From the NCBI RefSeq assembly GCF_900142825.1, contig NZ_FRCH01000003.1:1-64000 (forward strand): 64,000 nucleotides of DNA. Reading direction: 5' to 3'. This DNA is from Rhodanobacter sp. OK091. Lineage in GTDB: Bacteria > Pseudomonadota > Gammaproteobacteria > Xanthomonadales > Rhodanobacteraceae. Below, one piece after another: positions 46,832-54,115 of this stretch. Made by a program: the position numbers and the translations under genes. How positions within the stretch are numbered: position 1 is the stretch's first letter; each line of letters begins with the position of its first letter. The notes under the pieces were generated by a model that saw nothing but the letters and a program-made list of their open reading frames with translations, made no database searches and had not been told where the DNA came from.

Positions 46832-47907
46832 GATGATCCCAGGCTGCCATGTTGAAAGAGCCTGCTTGATTCTAGCTCTTCCTCCACGAGAGCCGCGCTT
46901 CGTCTCGGGAGACCTGTTTCAAGTGCATCGACAAGCAATCTCTCGGCTTCGATGCGCATGGTCTCGCGCCGCCGGAACGCGGAGCGATGATGGCTTGGGA
47001 CCTCCGATTCGGATTTCCGGCTCAGTGTTTCCGGAAGCAGGAACCAGCCATCTCCCACCTCTCGGCCCTTCTGCTCCAGCCAGAACGCGTCGTAATCGGC
47101 CTGGAATTTGTCGCGGGTCCGGCGCAAGGGGTGCGCGGCATTGCTCACGGCCAAAATACGCTCGATGCCCCAGTGCCGGGCCAGCGCATAAGCCAGTGAA
47201 AGCATCAACTGCTTCGGTCGCATGCCATGCATATTCCGTGTCAGGTCGCGAACCCTGTCCTTGCCGTTCGCACCATCTGGTCCCTGGATGCAGCCGATCG
47301 CGATCGTGGGCCGGTCATCGATCACACTCAGGATGAGGCGGTAGACCGGATGATCGTCGGCGTCGCTGAGTTGTATGCACAACTCACCCTCGCATCCCAT
47401 GAAGATCGGTGGCCGCAGGCAAAGTTTCAGCTGGGTACCGTCCTTCAAGGTCAAACTGCCCAGCGTCGCGTTCCCATAGATGTAGATCGCCTCGAACAAC
47501 ACACTGGGCAAGCGGGCGAGTGCGAATCGGTAATGCTGCCGAATGCTTTGCAGGCGTAAACGCCGATCCCACCGCAAATGGATGTAGCGGTGGAAATGGC
47601 GCTCCAGCACGCGGGGATCGCGGCGCTGGTAGGCGCACATGCCAGGGTGGCCGTACACCCATCCCAGATATCGGCCATGCAGTCGTGGCATGCCTAGCAC
47701 GCGGACGATGTATTTGGCGGCCATCTTGCGGCGGGTGGCCGGACTGCCGCGCCAATCCATGCGATCGCGCAACGAACGCAGGAAGTTCGCCACCGCCTGG
47801 GAGCGATCCGGATCGCGCAAGCTGGCAAGCTGCCCGGCGATCAAGGCACGGAGAGCGCCGACGACAGCGCCCAGGCCGCCATCGAATGCGCGCAACACGG
47901 CATTCAT
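46819..47907 (-). CDS. DUF535 (VirK/YbjX family) protein
   Basis: A protein of at least 362 residues with the DUF535 pattern: RYLGWVYGHPGMCAYQRRDPRVLERHFHRYIHLRW, LSLTLKDG-like GSLTLKDGTQLKLCLRPP, GCEGELCIQLSDADDHPVYRLILSV, IGCIQGPDG, GMRPKQLMLSLAYALA and KFQADYDAFWLEQKG. VirK/YbjX proteins are linked to envelope stress and virulence but lack a known activity. The start is uncertain: ATG 47907 is used; a TTG at 47979 is possible, and taaggag at 48008-48014 has no normal start codon at proper distance. It overlaps fecI by 13 nt and so heads that operon. Confidence 0.78.
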   Translation of the reverse strand: MNAVLRAFDGGLGAVVGALRALIAGQLASLRDPDRSQAVANFLRSLRDRMDWRGSPATRRKMAAKYIVRVLGMPRLHGRYLGWVYGHPGMCAYQRRDPRVLERHFHRYIHLRWDRRLRLQSIRQHYRFALARLPSVLFEAIYIYGNATLGSLTLKDGTQLKLCLRPPIFMGCEGELCIQLSDADDHPVYRLILSVIDDRPTIAIGCIQGPDGANGKDRVRDLTRNMHGMRPKQLMLSLAYALARHWGIERILAVSNAAHPLRRTRDKFQADYDAFWLEQKGREVGDGWFLLPETLSRKSESEVPSHHRSAFRRRETMRIEAERLLVDALETGLPRRSAALVEEELESSRLFQHGSLGSSWIG

Positions 47908-47972
47908 GTAACCGCTTGCTACGAAAGTGCCGCTGGCTTCGATGGCCTCGACCCCGGCTTGGTTGTTCAGTT

Positions 47973-48050
47973 CGTTCAAGGCGCTCGATCCGCGTGGTTG
48001 CTGTGGTCTCCTTAAGACGTTTGCGGATTCGAAAATTGAAATGGCCAATG
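47973..48050. repeat. Duplicated leader segment, copy 2
   Basis: Homologous to 42565-42641. Here it lies at the 5' edge of the DUF535 gene and contains taaggag on the minus strand (48008-48014). Confidence 0.65.
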
Positions 48051-48443
48051 AAACCTTGGGATTCTTCCGATGAAGGGCCCATCGCCAGCGCTGCCGAAAA
48101 ACGGCTGGACGCCACACAGACACCCAGCCGTTTGATCCTCCAAGCAGCATGGACAGGCTGCTTTAAACCTTTAGATGAAGCCGCCCCTGAATCGCTTATC
48201 ATTTGTTTTCAATCGGTTGAGGCCGATTCTGTCCACGCATATCTCCGCAGTGCACCTCCTCGACAGGCGGCCAACCTATCTTCCTCGCTCCTTAAAGCTG
48301 CGCCCGTCTCTGGCCGCTCCCGCGTGCGTCGACGCACCTTGCTCCGCGGGCAGACAGAACTGGTGATGCCTGCGTTGAATAGATCGGGGCGTCCTCAGAT
48401 CTTCCAGCACTGCCGCGCTTCGCCAGCCGCGGCAGCACAGCCG
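48051..48443. other. Intergenic region upstream of the DUF535-fecIRA operon
   Basis: About 390 bp without a supported gene. On the minus strand it includes aaatgataagcgatt near 48190-48205, which resembles half of a Fur box, and an AT-rich stretch near 48155-48175 suited to a promoter. The rest shows no clear structure. Confidence 0.4.
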
Positions 48444-48680
48444 TCACGGCGACGCTTCATCGTCGTGCATCGCTGCGTTATCGGAGCGCTGCGTTTTTCG
48501 ACGCGACCATCGGGCCAGGCCGAGGTGCTTGGCAACGATAACCAGTGCGGCGGCGACGAGCGCGCCCGCCGTCGTTACGTATGTGCCCAGGCGAAGGAAC
48601 AGCGCGGCGTGTACGGCAATCGCCAAGGCGATGCCGATGACAAACAGCCAGCTGGGAAGTTTTCGGCGGCCATGGCTCAT
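48444..48680 (-). CDS. Small two-helix membrane protein
   Basis: A 78-residue product starting at ATG 48680 (MSHGRRKLPSW), four bases inside the end of the methyltransferase gene (ATGA overlap), with gagg upstream. Two hydrophobic helices (LFVIGIALAIAVHAALFL, TYVTTAGALVAAALVIV) are followed by a basic and acidic tail. No known family. Co-transcribed with the methyltransferase. Confidence 0.7.
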   Translation of the reverse strand: MSHGRRKLPSWLFVIGIALAIAVHAALFLRLGTYVTTAGALVAAALVIVAKHLGLARWSRRKTQRSDNAAMHDDEASP

Positions 48681-49318
48681 CGATTTTCCTCCCATGTAGC
48701 CAGGGTGAAATGCAGATCGCCCACGCCGACGGGACCGCTTTCCAGCACGCGGAAACCGGTGCTGACGAGAAGCTCGCGCACTTCCTCCACCGTGACGGAG
48801 CCGTGGCGATGAAGGCGTCCCAGCCACCCTCCGCGCTGGCGCGCCGGCGCCTGGAAGTCCGCCATGAGAACGCGCCCGCCGGGCCTGAGTACCCTCCCTA
48901 TCTCGCCCGCACATGCGCGCCGAAGCGGCCGCGGCAGATGGTGGAGCATCAAGGTGCTGAACACGACGTCGACGCTGCGGTCCGGAAACGGTAGCGCTTC
49001 CACCGTGGCGATCCGGAAATCCACCGGTGTACGGCGCCTTTGCGCCTTGCGGGAGGCCTGCTCGATCATTTCCTTCGAGGCATCGATACCGTGCACAGTG
49101 CCGTCCGCTCGAACGCGGGCCTTTGCGGCCAGGGCAAGAGAGCCCGTTCCGCAGCCCACATCGAGGACGGTCTCGCCGGGAGCCAGTCTCGCGAGCTCGA
49201 CGAGCCGTTCGTGCAACGTGCCGCCATGTCCGAGCGTCAGCATGCGCACGACGAAGTCGTAGTAGCGCGCGTGAGAATGCAGGACGAGCCCTTTCGTGGC
49301 GGGTGTTGATTCGGTCAT
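48677..49318 (-). CDS. Class I SAM-dependent methyltransferase
   Basis: A 213-residue methyltransferase (Methyltransf_11/UbiE-like). Motif I is TVLDVGCGTGSLALAAK, followed by GIDASKEMIEQASRKA, VEALPFPDRSVDVVFSTLMLHHLP, and LRPGGRVLMADF. Start ATG 49318 (MTESTPATKG); the longer frame to 49384 has a poor N-terminus. It is divergent from a TetR gene with an inverted repeat in between, so it is probably repressed by that regulator. The substrate may be a small lipophilic or toxic compound; this is inference. Confidence 0.88.
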   Translation of the reverse strand: MTESTPATKGLVLHSHARYYDFVVRMLTLGHGGTLHERLVELARLAPGETVLDVGCGTGSLALAAKARVRADGTVHGIDASKEMIEQASRKAQRRRTPVDFRIATVEALPFPDRSVDVVFSTLMLHHLPRPLRRACAGEIGRVLRPGGRVLMADFQAPARQRGGWLGRLHRHGSVTVEEVRELLVSTGFRVLESGPVGVGDLHFTLATWEENR

Positions 49319-49413
49319 GATCGAGCTGCCATGCGATCGCCGCTTCTGCGGTGGTGCGCTAATGTGATACCGACTGGGCGACACGAGAAGGACAGCGGCG
49401 GCTGGATTGTTCT

Positions 49414-49446
49414 ATTCCGGACAAGAAGCCGCGCGGTGTCCGGAAA
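49414..49446. promoter_or_regulatory. Candidate TetR operator
   Basis: attccggaca (49414-49423) and tgtccggaaa (49437-49446) are inverted copies with 9 of 10 bases matching and 13 bases between, in the space between the divergent methyltransferase and TetR genes. A second run of related half-sites, gttcgaaccggaacagttcg, follows at about 49448-49467. Confidence 0.55.
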
Positions 49447-49488
49447 TGTTCGAACCGGAACAGTTCGGACCAGCACAGGCAGACTCCG

Positions 49489-50070
49489 ATGAGCGACATG
49501 CGAAAGACCGATTCCCGAGTAAGCAGGACCAAGCTTCTGCTGCATCGATCACTGGCGACATTGATCCACGAGAAGAGTTATGACGCCATCGTGGTGAAGG
49601 AAATTCTTGCGCGCGCGAACGTGGCGCGATCGACCTTCTATGCGCATTTCGACGGCAAGGAAGAGCTGCTGCTCAGCAGCATCCGGCATGTGCTTGCCGC
49701 CGCGCGCGATCGGCTGCCTGAATTATCCGATACGGTCGACAGGCTGCTTTGTTTCAGCCTTCCCATGCTGCAGCACATCGAGGCACACCTCCAGCACGTG
49801 CCGGTCGATGCGCCGCGGCCTGGCCTTCGGCAGGTTCATCGGCGTCTTGAGAGGTTGCTGATCGAACAGGTCGAAGCCGATATCCGGCGAGCGCCACTCG
49901 ATCAGGCCATGCCTGCCATGCCGCCCGAACTTTTGGCGAAACACCTCGTCACCACGTTCCTCGTGGTCATCGACTGGTGGCTGCAATGCCGGCCAGCACC
50001 GAGTGCGGGCGAAGCGGATGGCGCATACCGGGCGTTGGTGGAGCCCATCTTGCGCACGAACCGTGCTTGA
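49489..50070 (+). CDS. TetR/AcrR family regulator
   Basis: A 193-residue repressor. The HTH is at about 12-58 (RTKLLLHRSLATLIHEKSYDAIVVKEILARANVARSTFYAHFDGKEELL). The C-terminal part matches the TetR group with a Trp-rich last helix (FLVVIDWWLQCRPAPSAGEADGAYRALVEPIL). It is divergent from the methyltransferase operon, its likely target. The stop is 12 bp from the stop of the convergent chemoreceptor. Confidence 0.9.
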   Translation: MSDMRKTDSRVSRTKLLLHRSLATLIHEKSYDAIVVKEILARANVARSTFYAHFDGKEELLLSSIRHVLAAARDRLPELSDTVDRLLCFSLPMLQHIEAHLQHVPVDAPRPGLRQVHRRLERLLIEQVEADIRRAPLDQAMPAMPPELLAKHLVTTFLVVIDWWLQCRPAPSAGEADGAYRALVEPILRTNRA

Positions 50071-50082
50071 GTCCCGATACGG

Positions 50083-51675
50083 TCAGGCAGCTTTCGCGTC
50101 GGGTGCCAGTTTGAAGAACTCGACGCTGTGCACGAGAGAAAGCGCGCGCTGTTGAACGGCGTCGGCGGCTGCCGCTGCCTCCTCCACGAGGGCGGCGTTA
50201 TTCTGGGTTACCTGATCCATCTGGCTCACCGCGCGGTTGACTTGCTGAATTCCCGAGGCTTGTTCGACGCTTCCCCGAGCGATGGCGCCCACGGTCCGGG
50301 CAACCTCGTCGACGCCTCGCAGCAACTGCCCGACCATCGACTCCGCGTCACCGATGCGCTGGGTTCCGCTCGCGACGATGGCGACCGATTCGTCGATGAG
50401 TGAGCGAATCTGCCCGGAAGCCGCGCGCGAATTGCGTGCAAGGGACTGCACTTCGCCCGCGACGATGGCGAAACCGCGACCGGCCTCGCCGGCATGTGCC
50501 GCTTCTACCGCTGCGTTGATCGCCAGAATATGTGTCTGGGTGGCCAGCCGGTCCATCATTTCGGTGATCTCGGCGATCCGGCTTGAAACGCCACGAATCT
50601 GCGCCATCGCCGCGACGGCCTCGGACATGGCGCCGCTACTCTGGCGAGCGGTCTCCGACGCCGACTCCGCCAAGACACTTGCCTCCCGCGCGCCTTTGGC
50701 ATTGAAGCTCACGCTTTCCGTGAATTCCTGCATCGTGGCGGCGGTTTCTTCCAGCGCGGCCGCCTGCTCGCTCGTACGTGCCGAAAGGTCGAGGTTTCCT
50801 TTGGCGATCTGCTGCGTCGACGAGGATATTTCAGACGATTCTTTTCGAATGGCGCCGACTACGCGCTGCAATTGGTCGCTCATTTCGCCGAGGGCGGCCA
50901 GCAGCATGCCGGTTTCGTCGCAGCTGGACGCCTCTGTTTGCTCCGACAAATTTCCTTGTGCAACGGCTTGCGCCAGCTTGACCGCTCGGCCGATCGGCAC
51001 GGTGATGCTGTGCGTCAACAGCCAGGTGGCGAGCGCGCCGGCGAGCAGCGCGCACACCGAAGCGGAAACGAGAAGGCGGAGCGCACCGCGCGCGGTCTTG
51101 TCGCTTTCAATATCGACAAGAGCGGATGCCGCGGCAGAGCTCCTCTTCATCGCGGCCACGAGATCGTCGATGGCAGCGGTCGGCGGGCGGTCGATGCCTT
51201 TGACGAGGCCATCGACCACATGTGCCGTGGCCGGATCCTTGGTGTCGTAGTGTGCGAGTGCCGCCAGATATTTGGTCTGCAGATCGGCATGTGTGGCGAT
51301 GGCAGTTTCCACTCCAGCCGTGGAAATTCCGAGCTTCGCCATCTGATCTTTGAGAGCCGCAAGATCAGCGCTCACCTTATCGCTGTCGTCGGTGAAGGCA
51401 CTACGGTATTTCTGGAAGGACGAAGGGTCACCGCCACGCAGCAGGAGGTCCTTCCACTCCTGCACCTGCTTCTTGAAGCCCACCTGCGCCACTCGCGCGG
51501 TATCTACCGCCGTGGCGAAAGCGGCCATTTTCTGCCTCGAGCTGAGCTCGAGTGCGTGGGTCTTGGTCAGGCCCTGCCAACCTCCCACGGCCACGATGAT
51601 CGTTGCAGCAAGCATGAGTGCACCGAGCAGACCGAGTCTGACGGCGATGCGAAGATCACGAAAACGTAAAATCAT
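50083..51675 (-). CDS. Methyl-accepting chemotaxis protein
   Basis: A 530-residue inner-membrane receptor. TM1 is about 12-32, a periplasmic four-helix sensor of about 165 residues follows, TM2 is about 199-221, then HAMP (to about 275) and the signalling domain. The hairpin tip reads LATQTHILAINAAVEAAHAGEAGRGFAIVAGEVQSLA, slightly changed from the usual QTNILALNAAVEAARAGE. There is no C-terminal CheR-binding pentapeptide. A FliA-type promoter is upstream, so it is co-expressed with motility genes. Confidence 0.93.
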   Translation of the reverse strand: MILRFRDLRIAVRLGLLGALMLAATIIVAVGGWQGLTKTHALELSSRQKMAAFATAVDTARVAQVGFKKQVQEWKDLLLRGGDPSSFQKYRSAFTDDSDKVSADLAALKDQMAKLGISTAGVETAIATHADLQTKYLAALAHYDTKDPATAHVVDGLVKGIDRPPTAAIDDLVAAMKRSSAAASALVDIESDKTARGALRLLVSASVCALLAGALATWLLTHSITVPIGRAVKLAQAVAQGNLSEQTEASSCDETGMLLAALGEMSDQLQRVVGAIRKESSEISSSTQQIAKGNLDLSARTSEQAAALEETAATMQEFTESVSFNAKGAREASVLAESASETARQSSGAMSEAVAAMAQIRGVSSRIAEITEMMDRLATQTHILAINAAVEAAHAGEAGRGFAIVAGEVQSLARNSRAASGQIRSLIDESVAIVASGTQRIGDAESMVGQLLRGVDEVARTVGAIARGSVEQASGIQQVNRAVSQMDQVTQNNAALVEEAAAAADAVQQRALSLVHSVEFFKLAPDAKAA

Positions 51676-51725
51676 GGCAGCGAATTACCGAGCAAGCGCC
51701 CATTGGAATCAATGACCGCTTACTC

Positions 51726-51752
51726 GTATCGGCTCGCCGCGCTCGATCTTTA
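51726..51752 (-). promoter_or_regulatory. FliA (sigma-28) promoter for the chemoreceptor
   Basis: On the minus strand TAAAGATC (51745-51752), then 11 bases, then GCCGATAC (51726-51733) match the sigma-28 consensus TAAAGTTT-N11-GCCGATAA at 13 of 16 positions with exact spacing. The -10 is about 50 bp before the start codon. Confidence 0.8.
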
Positions 51753-51797
51753 AGATGGCTGGCTTAAAGAGGGCCAGGGCTGCAATCCCGGCGTTGA

Positions 51798-52814
51798 TCA
51801 GCGGCCTTCAGCCTCCAGCACGATGCGGTAGCGTGCCTTGCCATCCGCGAGGTGCTTGAGTGCCTCATTGACCTTGGCCATCGGGAACATCTCCACCTGC
51901 GGGCGGATGTCGTGGCGGGCGGCGAAGTCCAGCATGCGGGCGATATCGACCGGCGAGCCGCTGGGCGAGCCGGAGACATCCCGCTGGCCGGCGATCAGCG
52001 CGAAGGCGGGCACCGGGATCGGTTCCAGCACCACACCGACCACATGCATGCGCCCCTTCGGTGCCAGCGTCCAGAGCAGCGCGTTCCAGTCCATCGGCAC
52101 GTTCACCGTGATCAGCAGCAGGTCGAGCGTGCCGGCGATCGCCTTGATCGCATCGGAGTCGCGGCTGGCCACCACATGGTTCGCACCGAAGCCGCGCGCC
52201 TCGTCGGCCTTGGCTGCGGTGGAGGTGAACGCGGTGACTTCGCAACCCCATGCCGCGGCGAACTTGATCGCCATGTGGCCGAGACCGCCGATGCCGACCA
52301 CGCCGACTCGCGCCGTCGGCTTGATGTCATAGGCCAGGAACGGCTTGAGTACGGTTATGCCGCCGCATAGCAGCGGACCGGCGCTGGCCAGGTCGATGCC
52401 GTCGGGCAGCGGAATCGTCCACGCCCAATGCGCGCGCACCTTGTCGGCGAAACCGCCGTGGTGGCCGCCGATGGTCGCCACCGACGACGCGCACAGGTTC
52501 TGGTCGCCGGACAAACATGGGCGGCAGTGCATGCAGCTTTCCGCGGTCCAGCCGATGCCGACACGCTGGCCAACGCTCAGCCCCTTCGCCTGCGCGCCCA
52601 GCGCGGTGATCCGGCCGATCACTTCGTGGCCGGGGATGAAGGGATAGCGCGCGTTGCCCCATTCGTTGTGGATCATCGACAGATCCGAATGGCAGATGCC
52701 GCAGTAGTCCACAGTCACTTCGACTTCCTCGGCGCCGAGGGCGCCTACGTCGAACGTGGCCGGTTCGAGGGGTTGACCGGCGGCATTGACGGCCCAGCCT
52801 TTGATCGTTGACAT
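51798..52814 (-). CDS. Zinc-dependent NAD(P) alcohol dehydrogenase
   Basis: A 338-residue MDR enzyme of the cinnamyl-alcohol-dehydrogenase/YahK-like group. The catalytic zinc ligands are in YCGICHSDL and PGHEVIG, the structural zinc cysteines are CMHCRPCLSGDQNLC, and the NADP loop is GVVGIGGLGHMAIKFA. Start ATG 52814 (MSTIKGWAVN) follows cggag. It probably reduces aldehydes. It is divergent from an aldo/keto reductase gene. Confidence 0.93.
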   Translation of the reverse strand: MSTIKGWAVNAAGQPLEPATFDVGALGAEEVEVTVDYCGICHSDLSMIHNEWGNARYPFIPGHEVIGRITALGAQAKGLSVGQRVGIGWTAESCMHCRPCLSGDQNLCASSVATIGGHHGGFADKVRAHWAWTIPLPDGIDLASAGPLLCGGITVLKPFLAYDIKPTARVGVVGIGGLGHMAIKFAAAWGCEVTAFTSTAAKADEARGFGANHVVASRDSDAIKAIAGTLDLLLITVNVPMDWNALLWTLAPKGRMHVVGVVLEPIPVPAFALIAGQRDVSGSPSGSPVDIARMLDFAARHDIRPQVEMFPMAKVNEALKHLADGKARYRIVLEAEGR

Positions 52815-52962
52815 GACGGACTCCGGCGAGAGGGGAACCTCAAGACTACGCCGTTGCGCGCATGACGGCAGGTGCCCGCTGCGCAAGAATTCGACGAGGG
52901 ATTGGACGCGGCGGCACGACTGTTGGCATGCTGCCGGTCTTCCCCACCACCGGAGCCTCCCC

Positions 52963-53931
52963 ATGCTTTATCGCCGCCTCGGAAAATCCGGCCTGCAACT
53001 GTCCGCGCTGTCGTTCGGCGCCTGGGTCACCTTCGGCAAACAAGTGGGTCGCACACAGGCGCGCGAGCTGCTGGCGCTGGCGCACGATCGCGGGGTCAAC
53101 TTCTTCGACAACGCCGAGATCTACAACCATGGCGTGGCCGAGCAGGTGATGGGCGATGTGCTGGCCGACCTGCGCTTTCCGCGCGACAGCTATTGCGTCT
53201 CCAGCAAGGTGTTTTTTGGCGCGGTCGACAAGCCGCTGCCGACCCAGCGCGGGCTGTCGCGCAAGCATGTGATGGAGGCTTGCACGCAGGCGCTGCAGCG
53301 CCTGCGCGTCGACTATCTGGACCTGTATTTCTGCCATCGCGCCGATGCGGACACGCCGATCGAGGAAACCGTGGCGGCGATGGATACGCTGATCCGCCAG
53401 GGCAAGGTGCTGTACTGGGGCACCAGCGAATGGCCGGCCGAGGCGATCCACGAGGCGCATCGCATTGCGCGCGAGAACCATCTGTACGCGCCGGTGATGG
53501 AACAGCCCGAGTACAACCTGCTGCACCGCGAACGGGTGGAAGTGGAATACGCGCCGTTGTACGAGGCCTACGGCATGGGTACCACGATCTGGTCGCCGCT
53601 GGCGTCAGGGCTGCTGAGCGGTAAGTACAACGACGGCGTGCCGGCCGATTCACGGCTGACCCAGCCCGGTTACGAGTGGCTGCGCGAGAGCGCGCTGAGC
53701 AAGGAGCGGATCGGCAAGGTGCGCGCTCTGCAGCCGGTCGCCGATGAGCTGGGCACCAGCCTGGCGCAACTGGCGATCGCCTGGTGCCTGCTCAATCCGC
53801 ACGTCTCCACGGTGATGCTGGGTGCCAGCCGGCGCGAACAATTGGAGCAGAACCTGGATGCCCTGGAGCTGTTGCCCCGGCTGGATGCGTCGATCGCGCA
53901 GCGAATCCAGCAGGTGGTCGAGGCGGGCTGA
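52963..53931 (+). CDS. Aldo/keto reductase, voltage-gated K+ channel beta-like
   Basis: A 322-residue TIM-barrel NADPH reductase. The N-terminus MLYRRLGKSGLQLSALSFGAWVTFG and motifs NFFDNAEIYNHGVAEQVMG (catalytic Asp/Tyr), SSKVFFG (Lys), YCFCHRAD-like, YWGTSEWPAEAI and TTIWSPLASGLLSGKYND are those of the AKR6/Kv-beta-like bacterial group. Start ATG 52963. With the divergent ADH it may belong to an aldehyde-detoxifying pair. Confidence 0.92.
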   Translation: MLYRRLGKSGLQLSALSFGAWVTFGKQVGRTQARELLALAHDRGVNFFDNAEIYNHGVAEQVMGDVLADLRFPRDSYCVSSKVFFGAVDKPLPTQRGLSRKHVMEACTQALQRLRVDYLDLYFCHRADADTPIEETVAAMDTLIRQGKVLYWGTSEWPAEAIHEAHRIARENHLYAPVMEQPEYNLLHRERVEVEYAPLYEAYGMGTTIWSPLASGLLSGKYNDGVPADSRLTQPGYEWLRESALSKERIGKVRALQPVADELGTSLAQLAIAWCLLNPHVSTVMLGASRREQLEQNLDALELLPRLDASIAQRIQQVVEAG

Positions 53932-54115
53932 GCGCGCTTGCCCGACACTTTTGCCGACACCTACTATCTACCGGTCGGATTCAGTTGTAGATTGCGGCGA
54001 TACCCCGTGAGGAGCTGCTGCCGTCCATGCAACGCGCTGTGCCCCGGTTGTGCCGCACCAGCCTCGATCCGTACGGGCAGGGCGCATTGTCACGGCGAGG
54101 TCGGCCGTGACGGGG

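Noticed and set aside
53966..53992. Inverted repeat atctac/gtagat upstream of the TPR-sulfotransferase
   Set aside because: Six-base arms with a 15-base spacer are expected by chance at this scale.
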